Of a stretch of DNA of 64,000 bases, positions 42,028 through 50,993 are shown one piece after another. Below the pieces are notes generated by a model, which was not told the DNA's origin, searched no databases, and was given only the letters and a program-made list of their open reading frames with translations. Source of the stretch: Ruminococcus sp. (GTDB lineage: Bacteria; Bacillota; Clostridia; Oscillospirales; Ruminococcaceae); contig SVNL01000001.1 in NCBI GenBank assembly GCA_015066925.1, forward strand, positions 1 to 64,000, read 5' to 3'. Within the stretch, counting starts at the first letter, position 1, and every line of letters begins with the position of its first letter. A program made the translations under genes and the position numbers.

Positions 42028-43458
42028 ATGAAATTATATGAACTGCTTGAAAATAATGCTAAAACAACACTTGAGAATATTGAAATAAGCTCTGTTACCG
42101 ATAATACAAAAAAAGTACAGGAAGGAAGCCTGTTTGTATGTATTAAAGGCGGAAGCTTTGATGGACATAATGCTGCGGCTGAAATGCTTGAAAATGGTGC
42201 GGCGGCAGTTGTTGTCGAGCGTGATATGGGACTTGGTGACAGACAGATTATAGTCGATAATTCAAGAGATTTTTACGGTAAGCTCTGTGCGGCTTGGTTT
42301 GGTCATCCTGAAAGAAAACTGAAGCTTATCGGTGTTACGGGTACAAACGGTAAAACAACCATAACAAATGTTGTCAAGCACATTCTTACTGTGAACGGAC
42401 ATAAAACAGGTCTTATCGGTACAATAAGAAACGAAATCGGAGATGAAATTGTTCATACCGAAAATACAACTCCTATGGCTTATGAGCTTATGGAACTGTT
42501 TGACAAAATGGTAAAAGCAGAATGTGAATATGTGGTTATGGAGGTTTCATCATTTGCTCTTGTTCAGAAAAGAATAGGCTGTTCACATTTTGATGTTGCT
42601 CTTTTTACAAATCTTACTCAGGACCATCTTGATTATCATAATGATATGGAGAATTATTATCAGGCGAAAAAGCTTCTTTTTGAAAAATGCGATGTTGCGA
42701 TTTGCAATACCGATGATGAATACGGAAAGCGTTTGTATGATGAAATAAGCTGTGAAAAATATTCATTTGGAACAAGCAACGATTCTGATTATTACGCAAG
42801 CCGTATGAAGCTTAAAGCAAGCGGTTCAAGCTTCTGGCTTTGTTTTTCGGAAAAATCACATCTTGTAAAGTCGAAAATGCCGGGAGCATTCAATGTTTCA
42901 AATCTTACTGCGGCAATTGCTATATGCCTTAATATCGGAATAGGCATTGAAGCTGTTATAAATGCAATAGAGAATTATTGCGGAGTAAGAGGAAGATGTG
43001 AGATAATTCCTACAGACAGAGATTTTACTGTTATATGCGATTACGCGCATACACCTGATGCAATTAAGAATATACTGAAAAGTGTCAAGGAATATACAGA
43101 CGGAAAGCTTATCTGTCTTTTTGGATGCGGCGGAAACAGAGATTCGGGTAAGCGTCCGAAAATGGCTGCGGCTGCATCGGAATATGCTGACAAACTTATT
43201 ATAACTTCGGATAACCCGAGAGATGAAGAGCCTGATGAAATTATAAAGGATATTCTTGCGGGAGTAAAAGAAAATGTTTCTTATGAAGTTATAGCTGACA
43301 GAAAGGAAGCAATTTATTCTGCACTCAGAAATGCACATAATGGAGATGTAATTGTTCTTGCAGGCAAGGGTCATGAGGATTATCAGGTGCTTGCAGATAA
43401 TGTGCATATTCATTTTGATGAGCGTGAGATTGTAGCTGAGGGCTTAAAGCAACTTTAA
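42028..43458 (+). CDS. murE: UDP-MurNAc-tripeptide synthetase, DAP-adding type
   Basis: 476 residues. Adds the third amino acid to UDP-MurNAc-L-Ala-D-Glu. ATP site GVTGTNGKTTITNV, carbamylated-Lys region, VMEVSSFALVQKR, TNLTQDHLDYH, and the specificity motif SDNPRDEEP. DNPR is the signature of meso-diaminopimelate ligases; lysine-adding enzymes differ there. So the wall has DAP. Start is ATG at 42028, 7 bases from GGGAG; an adjacent ATG at 42025 is equally possible. Confidence 0.95.
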   Translation: MKLYELLENNAKTTLENIEISSVTDNTKKVQEGSLFVCIKGGSFDGHNAAAEMLENGAAAVVVERDMGLGDRQIIVDNSRDFYGKLCAAWFGHPERKLKLIGVTGTNGKTTITNVVKHILTVNGHKTGLIGTIRNEIGDEIVHTENTTPMAYELMELFDKMVKAECEYVVMEVSSFALVQKRIGCSHFDVALFTNLTQDHLDYHNDMENYYQAKKLLFEKCDVAICNTDDEYGKRLYDEISCEKYSFGTSNDSDYYASRMKLKASGSSFWLCFSEKSHLVKSKMPGAFNVSNLTAAIAICLNIGIGIEAVINAIENYCGVRGRCEIIPTDRDFTVICDYAHTPDAIKNILKSVKEYTDGKLICLFGCGGNRDSGKRPKMAAAASEYADKLIITSDNPRDEEPDEIIKDILAGVKENVSYEVIADRKEAIYSALRNAHNGDVIVLAGKGHEDYQVLADNVHIHFDEREIVAEGLKQL

Positions 43459-43481
43459 TATAAAAAGATTAGGGAGATAAT

Positions 43482-44840
43482 ATGGAGAAGCTGTTATTAT
43501 CAGAAATAGCAAAGGCAATAAATTCAGAGTGTTACGGCGAAGCTGAAATTACTGAGGTATGTACAGATACCAGAAGTCTGAAAAAGGGCTGTTTGTTTAT
43601 AGCACTGAAAGGAGAACGCTTTGATGCACATGATTTTGTACCAAAAGCGTTTGAGCTTGGTGCAGCAGCCTGTATTACAGAAAAAGAAATTGACGGCTGT
43701 AAATGTATGGTTGTTAAGGACTGCCGTAAGGCTTTGAAGGATATTGCGCATTTATACCGCAGTAAATTCAATCCATTTCTGGTCGGAGTTACAGGAAGTG
43801 TAGGAAAAACAACAACGAAGGAAATGATTTCGCTTGCACTTTCTTCAAAATATCCGACACTTAAAACACAGGGTAATCTTAATAATGAAATAGGACTTCC
43901 TAAAACGCTTTTCAATATTACTTCTGAACATAAAGCTGCTGTAATCGAAATGGGAATGTCGCATTTCGGTGAAATAAGCCGTCTTACGCAAACAGCAGCA
44001 CCCCTTTCGGCAGGGGTTATAACAAATATCGGATTTTCGCATATTGAAAATCTGAAATCACAGGAAGGGATTTTAAAGGCAAAGCTTGAAATACTTGACG
44101 GAATGCCTGATACCTCTCCTCTTGTAATAAACGGTGATGACAGCTATCTTTGGAATGTCAGAAATAAGCTGCAAAATAAGGTTTATACATATGCGATAGA
44201 TAATAAAGACGCTGATTTCGTAGCTGAGGATATAAACGAGCATGATGGTATAACTGAGTTTACAGCTGTATACGAAGGAAAAAAACTGCCTGTTTGCCTT
44301 ACTGCTGTTGGCAGACATAACGTTATGAATGTGCTTGCGGCAATCTGTATCGGCAAAATTGCAGGTATTGAGGATGAACTTATTATTCCTTCATTTTCAA
44401 AATATGTTCCCGATGCGTTAAGACAGAATATCTCTGAAAAGAATGGTCAGACTGTTATAACAGACTGTTACAATGCAAGCCCGGATTCTATGAGAGCGTC
44501 GCTGAGCGTTCTTGGCGGAGTGGACTGCAAAGGACGTAAAATCGCTGTTCTTGGTGATATGCTTGAAATGGGAGAAATGTCTGAAAAGCTTCACAGAATG
44601 GTCGGAGAAATGGTGCTTGACGTTAAACCGGATATGGTTTTCTGCTACGGAAAGGACTCGGAATATATTTATAAAACCGTAACAGACGGTGGAATTGCTT
44701 CGTTCTATTCCTCGGATAAGGACGAGGTTGCCGAAGCTGTTTCGGAATATGTCAGAGAGGGCGACGCTGTTTTGTTTAAAGCAAGCAGAGGAATGCGCCT
44801 TGAAGAAATAATAAGCAAAGTTTATAATGAGGAGAACTGA
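43482..44840 (+). CDS. murF: UDP-MurNAc-tripeptide--D-alanyl-D-alanine ligase
   Basis: 452 residues. Adds D-Ala-D-Ala to complete the pentapeptide precursor. N-terminal TDTRSLKKGCLFIALKGERFD, ATP site GVTGSVGKTTTKEMI, then EMGMSHFGEISRL, TNIGFSHIENL and DCYNASPDSMRASL with AVLGDMLEMGE near the end. Follows murE by 23 bases in the conserved order. Confidence 0.96.
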   Translation: MEKLLLSEIAKAINSECYGEAEITEVCTDTRSLKKGCLFIALKGERFDAHDFVPKAFELGAAACITEKEIDGCKCMVVKDCRKALKDIAHLYRSKFNPFLVGVTGSVGKTTTKEMISLALSSKYPTLKTQGNLNNEIGLPKTLFNITSEHKAAVIEMGMSHFGEISRLTQTAAPLSAGVITNIGFSHIENLKSQEGILKAKLEILDGMPDTSPLVINGDDSYLWNVRNKLQNKVYTYAIDNKDADFVAEDINEHDGITEFTAVYEGKKLPVCLTAVGRHNVMNVLAAICIGKIAGIEDELIIPSFSKYVPDALRQNISEKNGQTVITDCYNASPDSMRASLSVLGGVDCKGRKIAVLGDMLEMGEMSEKLHRMVGEMVLDVKPDMVFCYGKDSEYIYKTVTDGGIASFYSSDKDEVAEAVSEYVREGDAVLFKASRGMRLEEIISKVYNEEN

Positions 44841-44842
44841 TT

Positions 44843-45889
44843 ATGCCGTTTTGGATTAATTTAACAGTATCAATAGCTTCAATGATAATTGCTGCAGTAT
44901 CAGGTATAGGACTTGTACCGTATCTTCACAGATTGAAATTCGGTCAGCCGATAAAAACTGAGGACGGTCCGAAATGGCACGAGAAAAAACAGGGTACTCC
45001 GACAATGGGCGGTATAATGTTTATTTTTTCAACAACAGCAGCCGCTGTAATAGGCTATTGCCTTTTCAGATGGAAATGCGGAATTGACGTTACCGATAAG
45101 GAAAACTCAAGAGCTGCTCTTACAGTTTTAAGCTGTCTTGTTTTTTCAATTTTGTTTGCGGTTTTAGGATTTGTTGATGACTTTATAAAGGTTTCAAAAA
45201 AGCATAATGATGGACTTACTGCAATGCAGAAAATAATTTTACAGCTTTTGTTTGCAGGAGCATTTCTCGGTTCATTATATTTACTGGGAGATAAATCAAC
45301 TGTAATCGACCTTGCTTTTGTAAAATTTGATTTGGGAATTTTCTATTATCCGCTTATGTTTGCGGTGATAGTTTATCTTACAAATGCAGTTAATCTTACA
45401 GACGGTGTAGACGGTCTTTGCGGCTCTGTTACTTTTGTTGCTATGCTTGTATTTACAGTAGGCTGTGCAATACTTAAATTTACTGAGCTTTCACTCTTTA
45501 CAATGGCTGTTGCGGGTGGATGTCTTGGATTTTTGCTCTGGAACTTCAATCCTGCAAAATGCTTTATGGGTGATACAGGTTCAATGTTCCTCGGAGCGTC
45601 TGTAACTGCTGTGGGAATAGTTCTTCATAAGCACGTTTTTCTTATTCTTGTTGCTATGGTCTATATTCTTGAAGCACTTTCTGTTGTTATCCAGGTTTCA
45701 TATTTCAAGTATACTGCGAAAAAGCATTTCAAGGCAACAGGTGAAAAGGGAGTAGGAAAACGTATTTTCAAGATGACTCCTATACACCATCATTTTGAAA
45801 TGAGTAATTTCAGTGAATATAAAATAGTAATAACATTTTCGTTATTTGGTCTGCTTATGGGTATTCTCGGAATAATTACACTTATTTAA
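44843..45889 (+). CDS. mraY: Phospho-MurNAc-pentapeptide translocase
   Basis: 348-residue polytopic membrane enzyme that makes lipid I on undecaprenyl phosphate. About ten transmembrane helices. Conserved loops are KTEDGPKWHEKKQGTPTMGG, FVDDFIKVSKKHNDGLT, NLTDGVDGLCG, CFMGDTGSMFLGA and TPIHHHFE. GAGGAG precedes the start by 8 bases, with only 2 bases between genes. The gene that normally follows, murD, is missing here. Confidence 0.97.
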   Translation: MPFWINLTVSIASMIIAAVSGIGLVPYLHRLKFGQPIKTEDGPKWHEKKQGTPTMGGIMFIFSTTAAAVIGYCLFRWKCGIDVTDKENSRAALTVLSCLVFSILFAVLGFVDDFIKVSKKHNDGLTAMQKIILQLLFAGAFLGSLYLLGDKSTVIDLAFVKFDLGIFYYPLMFAVIVYLTNAVNLTDGVDGLCGSVTFVAMLVFTVGCAILKFTELSLFTMAVAGGCLGFLLWNFNPAKCFMGDTGSMFLGASVTAVGIVLHKHVFLILVAMVYILEALSVVIQVSYFKYTAKKHFKATGEKGVGKRIFKMTPIHHHFEMSNFSEYKIVITFSLFGLLMGILGIITLI

Positions 45890-45994
45890 GATAACGTCTA
45901 ATATGGGATGCTGACGGATATGCAAAAAAATACTGTATATTTTCTTGTGCGGTGTGCCTTAACATAATATCCATTGAAACTTCGGGAGGATTAA
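45890..45994. other. Spacer where murD is usually found
   Basis: 105 bases separate mraY from ftsW, while neighbouring genes are 2-45 bases apart. It contains no ORF and no recognisable murD remnant. Confidence 0.5.
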
Positions 45995-47269
45995 ATGGCT
46001 CAAAAACAAATAAAAAAGAAAAAACCCGGTATTATTAAAACAATAGGAAGAGCATTTCTCGGTGATGTACGTTACGGAGAAATAAGTCTGCCTTTTTTCA
46101 GTTATGTAATGGTACTGATTGTTGTGGGAATAGTTATGATGTCCTCCGCCAGCTATGTATGGGCTAATGAGAAAGAGGGCGACGGTCTTTATTACGCAAA
46201 GAAACAGATTGCATCGGCTTTGATTGGCTTTTTTATAATGATTTTTCTTGCAGGTATGGACTATCATAACTTCAAGAAGATTAAATTTCCGTTTTTGAGA
46301 AAATTCAATATTGCAGGAATTCTTTATGCCGTTGGTCTGATACTTCTGGTGCTTGTTCGTTTTATGGGTTCGGATGAAGGCGGTTCTATGGAAGCGAGAA
46401 GATGGCTTGTTCTCGGTCCGATTAACTTTCAGCCGTCGGAGGTAACGAAATTTACGCTTGTAATTTATTTTGCCTACCGTATGGAGAAAAAGGCTGAGGA
46501 AATGAACACGTTTAAGGGCGGTATTCTGACGTATGTCGCGCTTCTGGCACCTTATGCGCTTCTGATAGTTATTCAGCCTCATATTTCGGGCTTTATACTT
46601 ATATGCGTAATTGCCGCTTCACTTATTATATGCGGCGGGGCTAATAAATGGCAGATAATTTTGCTGGCAGTAGTCGGAATTGTTGGAATTGTATGGCTAA
46701 TCAACTGGCAGGCAGGAGTTGAAGGAAGCTATGTTGCTGTAAGAATTAAGTCATGGAAAACTCCGTTTGATGACGTCTTGAATGATACATGGCAGACAGC
46801 TCATTCGCTTATTGCAATAGGCTCGGGCGGATTATTCGGTCTTGGTCTTGGCAATTCACGTCAGAAATATCTTTATCTTCCTGAAGCTCAGAACGACTTT
46901 ATTTTTCCGATTGTTTGTGAGGAGCTTGGATTTATCGGTGCATTTGCAATAATACTTGTATTTTTCCTTCTTATCGTAGAGGGATATTCAATTGCCGCAA
47001 GATGTCAGGATAAATTCGGAATGCTTATTGCTGTCGGTTTTACTACTCATATAGGAATTCAGTCGATACTTAATCTTGCCGTTGTAAGTAATACGATACC
47101 GAATACGGGTATCAGTCTGCCGTTTTTCAGCTACGGCGGTACTGCACTTATAATGCAGATGGCTGAAATGGGAATTATACTCAATATCTCAAGAAAGAGA
47201 TATTATCCTGAAGAGGACGAAGAACCTATAGAGAAAAATGTTGATGAAAAAGCATTGGAAAATGCTTAA
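45995..47269 (+). CDS. ftsW: SEDS lipid II polymerase FtsW/SpoVE-like
   Basis: 424 residues, about ten transmembrane helices. The SEDS family polymerises lipid II with a class B PBP partner. Conserved parts are VMMSSASYVWA, RRWLVLGPINFQPSEVTKF, LIVIQPHISGFI, ALIAIGSGGLFGLGLGNSRQK, PEAQNDFIFPIVCEELGFIG and the last loop NTIPNTGISLPFFSYGGTAL. Position next to murG and its septal PBP supports FtsW over RodA; SpoVE cannot be excluded. GGAGG precedes the ATG by 6 bases. Confidence 0.94.
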   Translation: MAQKQIKKKKPGIIKTIGRAFLGDVRYGEISLPFFSYVMVLIVVGIVMMSSASYVWANEKEGDGLYYAKKQIASALIGFFIMIFLAGMDYHNFKKIKFPFLRKFNIAGILYAVGLILLVLVRFMGSDEGGSMEARRWLVLGPINFQPSEVTKFTLVIYFAYRMEKKAEEMNTFKGGILTYVALLAPYALLIVIQPHISGFILICVIAASLIICGGANKWQIILLAVVGIVGIVWLINWQAGVEGSYVAVRIKSWKTPFDDVLNDTWQTAHSLIAIGSGGLFGLGLGNSRQKYLYLPEAQNDFIFPIVCEELGFIGAFAIILVFFLLIVEGYSIAARCQDKFGMLIAVGFTTHIGIQSILNLAVVSNTIPNTGISLPFFSYGGTALIMQMAEMGIILNISRKRYYPEEDEEPIEKNVDEKALENA

Positions 47270-47276
47270 TTTATAC

Positions 47277-47301
47277 AAAGGAGAACAGCTTTAAAGGCTG
47301 T
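47277..47301 (+). promoter_or_regulatory. Unusual murG ribosome site with intervening hairpin
   Basis: AAAGGAG (47277-47283) is 30 bases from the murG ATG, too far for normal initiation. A hairpin ACAGC/GCTGT (47285-47289, 47297-47301) lies between and would shorten the distance when folded. No closer Shine-Dalgarno is visible. Confidence 0.45.
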
Positions 47302-47313
47302 GTTATAACTGCT

Positions 47314-48456
47314 ATGAGAGTATTACTTGCAGGCGGCGGTACAGGAGGACATATTAATCCTGCACTTGCTATTGCAGACATAATCAAAACAAAATATCCC
47401 GATGCGGAATTTCTTTTTGCCGGAACTCCAAATGGTATGGAGGCAAAGCTTGTTCCGCAGGCAGGCTATAAGCTTGAAACTATAAAAATTGCAGGCTTTC
47501 AAAGAAAAATTTCTCTTGAAAATATTAAAAGAAATGTTCAGGCAGTAGTTTATCTTGCTTCATCGGGAAAAAGAGCAACAGAAATTGTAAAGAATTTCAA
47601 TCCTGATATTGCAATCGGAACAGGCGGCTATGTTGCAGGTCCTGTTATACGAAAAGCGGCAAGAATGGGTGTTCCGTCGGCTATTCACGAGCAGAATGCT
47701 TTTCCCGGAGTAACAAATAAGCTTCTTTCAAAAGAGGTTGACCACGTTATGCTTACAGTGATAGAAGCACTTGAGTATATGGAAAAGGATAAATTTGAAT
47801 ATACGGTAACGGGACTTCCTGTGCGCAGTGATATACTTAAAATAACAAAGGCTGAGGCAAGAAAAAAACTCGGCTTTGATGATGAAATGTGTATTCTTTC
47901 ATTCGGCGGAAGCCTTGGTGCAGGCTGTATAAATGAAACAATGGCAGAAGCAATCAAGTGGCATACAAAAGAGGGGCTTAAAATCAACCATATTCACGGT
48001 TATGGCGGTATGGGCAAGGATACTTTCCCTCAGGAGATGCAAAAGGCAGGTATAAAGCTTAAAAGCAACCGCCTTAGAATTACAGAGTATATCAATGATA
48101 TGGATGTCTGTCTTGCGGCGGCTGACCTTGTAATATGCAGAGCAGGTGCTTCTACACTTGCAGAGCTTGAAGCGGCAGGAAAGGCTTCGATACTTATTCC
48201 TTCACCGATTGTTGCAGGCAATCACCAGTTCCATAATGCAAATGTACTCGGAAAAGCAGGTGCGGCAGTTGTAATTGAGCAGAAGGATGTAAGCTCGGAA
48301 AAAATAATAGGTCATATCAAGGAGCTTTATAATAATCCCGATAAGCTTTCTATTATGTCGCAAAGCTGTGCAAAGCTTGCGGTTAAGGATACGTCTGAAA
48401 GAATTCTCGGCGTTGTTGATAAGCTTTACGAAAAATCAAAAAAGAGAAAAAAGTAA
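47314..48456 (+). CDS. murG: Lipid II synthase MurG (GlcNAc transferase)
   Basis: 380 residues. Adds GlcNAc from UDP-GlcNAc to lipid I at the inner membrane face. N-terminal LLAGGGTGGHINPALAIA, GTGGYVAGPVIRKA, IHEQNAFPGVTNK, then FGGSLGAGCIN and VICRAGASTLAELEAAGKAS(I)LIPSP in the nucleotide-binding half. The conserved N-terminus fixes the ATG at 47314 despite its odd ribosome site. Confidence 0.97.
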   Translation: MRVLLAGGGTGGHINPALAIADIIKTKYPDAEFLFAGTPNGMEAKLVPQAGYKLETIKIAGFQRKISLENIKRNVQAVVYLASSGKRATEIVKNFNPDIAIGTGGYVAGPVIRKAARMGVPSAIHEQNAFPGVTNKLLSKEVDHVMLTVIEALEYMEKDKFEYTVTGLPVRSDILKITKAEARKKLGFDDEMCILSFGGSLGAGCINETMAEAIKWHTKEGLKINHIHGYGGMGKDTFPQEMQKAGIKLKSNRLRITEYINDMDVCLAAADLVICRAGASTLAELEAAGKASILIPSPIVAGNHQFHNANVLGKAGAAVVIEQKDVSSEKIIGHIKELYNNPDKLSIMSQSCAKLAVKDTSERILGVVDKLYEKSKKRKK

Positions 48457-48508
48457 CATAAAATCAATCTGTGACATAGTATGATAAAAAATACTATGAG
48501 GTGATTTT

Positions 48509-49765
48509 ATGCAGAAACTGATTGTGCAGGGCGGCACGAGGCTTAGAGGAGAAATTAACCTTCAGGGTGCCAAAAACAGTGCTCTTCCGATAATGGCGGC
48601 GTCATATCTTTGCGGCAGTAAATGTGTGCTTCATAACTGCCCGAAGCTTACGGATATATATGCGGCATCGAGAATACTTAACTATTTAGGGTGTAAATGC
48701 TCTTTTGCCGAAAATACGGTGCAGATTATGCCGACCGAAAGTGATTGCAGTTCAATTTCTGAGGAGCTTATGCAGGAGATGCGTTCGTCAATAATATTTC
48801 TCGGCGCATTGCTAGGCAGACATAAAAAATGTACAGTCAGTTATCCCGGAGGATGTAAGCTCGGTCCTCGTCCGATAGATATGCATCTATCAGCTTTCAG
48901 AAAAATGGGAGTTGATATCAATGAAAACTTCGGAAAGGTTATCTGCAATGTAAAAAAATCAGTTCATGGTGCAAGAATTTCTCTGACATTTCCGTCTGTC
49001 GGAGCTACAGAAAATATAATGCTCTGTGCAGTTCTTGCCGATGGTGAAACGATAATAAATAATGCGGCAAGAGAACCTGAAATACAAGACCTTGCACAGT
49101 TTTTAAGATGCTGTGGAGCTAAAATAAAGGGTGACGGTGAAAGCAGAATTGTCATTGAAGGCGTTAAAGCGCTCAGCGGCTGTGAGTATACAATAATGTC
49201 GGACAGAATTGCTTGTGCAACTTATCTATCTGCAATTGCAGGTGCAGGCGGTGAAGCCATAATACATAAGGCGTGTGCAAATTGCATAGAGCCGTTTGTA
49301 TCACTTCTCGACCAGACAGGGTGCAGTATCTATACGCTTGACGAGGGAATATATGTTAGAAGCGGTATGCGTATGAAGGCTATTGAAAGCTGTATAAGAA
49401 CAATGCCGCATCCGGGATTTCCGACAGACGCACAGGCTGTTCTTATGGCGGCATTGACTAAATCAGACGGAACGAGTGTTTTTGAAGAAAATATATTTGA
49501 CTGCCGTTACAGGCATACCGACGCTTTGATAAAAATGGGAGCTGATATAAAGGTTCTCGGTAAAACAGCGGTTGTACAAGGGGTTGACAGGCTCTATGGT
49601 GCAAAAGTTGAGGCGACAGACCTTAGAGGCGGTGCGGCAATGGTTATTGCAGGTCTTATGGCTGAGGGAACAACCGAAGTTACAAAGATTTGCTATATAG
49701 ACAGAGGATATGAAAATATAGAAGTATATCTGCAAAAGCTTGGCGCGGATATACGACGAGAATAA
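48509..49765 (+). CDS. murA: UDP-GlcNAc 1-carboxyvinyltransferase
   Basis: 418 residues. First committed step of peptidoglycan synthesis, transferring enolpyruvate from PEP. LQGAKNSALPIMAAS holds the Lys-Asn pair. SYPGGCKLGPRPIDMH holds the catalytic Cys, predicting fosfomycin sensitivity. TMPHPGFPTDAQA holds the catalytic Asp loop. An 8-bp hairpin CATAGTAT/ATACTATG (48475-48498) ends at the GAGGTGA ribosome site and may modulate translation. The final codons precede divIB by 25 bases. Confidence 0.95.
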   Translation: MQKLIVQGGTRLRGEINLQGAKNSALPIMAASYLCGSKCVLHNCPKLTDIYAASRILNYLGCKCSFAENTVQIMPTESDCSSISEELMQEMRSSIIFLGALLGRHKKCTVSYPGGCKLGPRPIDMHLSAFRKMGVDINENFGKVICNVKKSVHGARISLTFPSVGATENIMLCAVLADGETIINNAAREPEIQDLAQFLRCCGAKIKGDGESRIVIEGVKALSGCEYTIMSDRIACATYLSAIAGAGGEAIIHKACANCIEPFVSLLDQTGCSIYTLDEGIYVRSGMRMKAIESCIRTMPHPGFPTDAQAVLMAALTKSDGTSVFEENIFDCRYRHTDALIKMGADIKVLGKTAVVQGVDRLYGAKVEATDLRGGAAMVIAGLMAEGTTEVTKICYIDRGYENIEVYLQKLGADIRRE

Positions 49766-49790
49766 AAATACAAGAGGTTCAGATTTTTGT

Positions 49791-50792
49791 ATGAAAGATG
49801 TTAAAAAAACAAGTGTAGAAAGAGAAAACAGCAGCAAACGTATGAGAAGACGAAAAAGAAATATGCATTTGTATGTATTCGTCGTGTTTGTTATTGTAAT
49901 TTGTATCGGATTAACAGTAAGTTATACGTTTTTGTTTAATATAAACGAAATAAAGGTTTCGGGTGAGGCAAGCGAGTATACCGCTGAGGAGATAGCGACT
50001 GCTTCGGGAATAAAAATGGGCGATAACCTTTTACGAATAAAATGTGATGAAGCTGAAAAAAGAATTCTCAGTGAGCTTCTTTATATTGAAACGGCAGAGG
50101 TAGACAGAAAGTTTCCGTTCTCTCTTGAAATAACAGTTACAAAGTGTATTCCGGGCTTTAATGTTTCGTACGAAATGGGAACTCTTCTTGTAAGTCAGCA
50201 GGGAAAGGTTCTGGAAAATAACGGATATATAACAGAAGGACTTCCCGTTTTTATCGGATATGCACCGGTAACTACAACGGCAGGTCAGAAGCTGAAATCT
50301 GAAGAAGAACAGAAACAAAGAGTTTATGAGGAGTTTGTAAAGATTATACTTGCAAATCCCGATAATAAAATAGTAAGCGTTGATATGACGGATAAACATG
50401 AAATTGTTGTTACTTATTCAAATGAAATTGTTTTCAAAATGGGTAACTGGAATGATATACCGTATAAGCTCTCACTTGCGGATACCGTAATGGAGAAGGT
50501 GGGCAATGAAAAGGGATATATTTCAATGATTGGCTCAAATCAGTGCTCGTTCAGAAAAACGGAGGATACAGGATTTGAAAGTGTAATTTCTCCTGAACCG
50601 ATTAATCCGACCGAAAGCAATGAGAATAATCAAGATGATGACGATGAAAATAACCAGATTACACCGGAGCCTGACAATAATGAAACCGTAACAACAACCT
50701 ATGTTGATGAGGAGGAAGAGATGTTCAGAGAGCATGACGAGATGAACATTACAACTACTACAACGGCAACTACAGAACCTGCGGTCGATTAA
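49791..50792 (+). CDS. divIB: Cell division protein DivIB/FtsQ
   Basis: 333 residues. Basic cytosolic N-terminus, transmembrane helix (about 26-48), POTRA domain (FNINEIKVSGEASEYTAEE, GIKMGDNLLRI, FPFSLEITVTKCIPGFNV) and a following beta domain. The last 65 residues are Asp/Glu/Asn/Thr-rich, as in many Firmicute DivIB. It bridges FtsL/DivIC and the septal synthase. The ATG at 49791 is the first sensible start past murA; an AGAGG lies 13 bases upstream, which is long, so the start is uncertain. Confidence 0.88.
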   Translation: MKDVKKTSVERENSSKRMRRRKRNMHLYVFVVFVIVICIGLTVSYTFLFNINEIKVSGEASEYTAEEIATASGIKMGDNLLRIKCDEAEKRILSELLYIETAEVDRKFPFSLEITVTKCIPGFNVSYEMGTLLVSQQGKVLENNGYITEGLPVFIGYAPVTTTAGQKLKSEEEQKQRVYEEFVKIILANPDNKIVSVDMTDKHEIVVTYSNEIVFKMGNWNDIPYKLSLADTVMEKVGNEKGYISMIGSNQCSFRKTEDTGFESVISPEPINPTESNENNQDDDDENNQITPEPDNNETVTTTYVDEEEEMFREHDEMNITTTTTATTEPAVD

Positions 50793-50889
50793 TTTACTGT
50801 TCATATTGCATATAAATGTTAAAAAAATTAGTTCAATTAAACGAAATATTGTGAAATCAATAAAAATTAAAAAAAAATCGATAAGATAC

Positions 50890-50918
50890 TTGAAAAATAC
50901 TAAATTATATGTTAAAAT
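50890..50918 (+). promoter_or_regulatory. Promoter for ftsZ
   Basis: TTGAAA (50890-50895), 17-bp spacer, TAAAAT (50913-50918), in the 201-bp gap where ftsA would normally stand. Confidence 0.75.
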
Positions 50919-50993
50919 AGTTAGTGTATTTTAGAATGTTATTATTGTAATTTGTTAAATAACTAAGGAATAAAAATTAGGAGGACTAAATAA

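Noticed and set aside
42898-43413. 171-codon minus-strand frame inside murE
   Set aside because: Shadow frame; murE is intact and conserved here.
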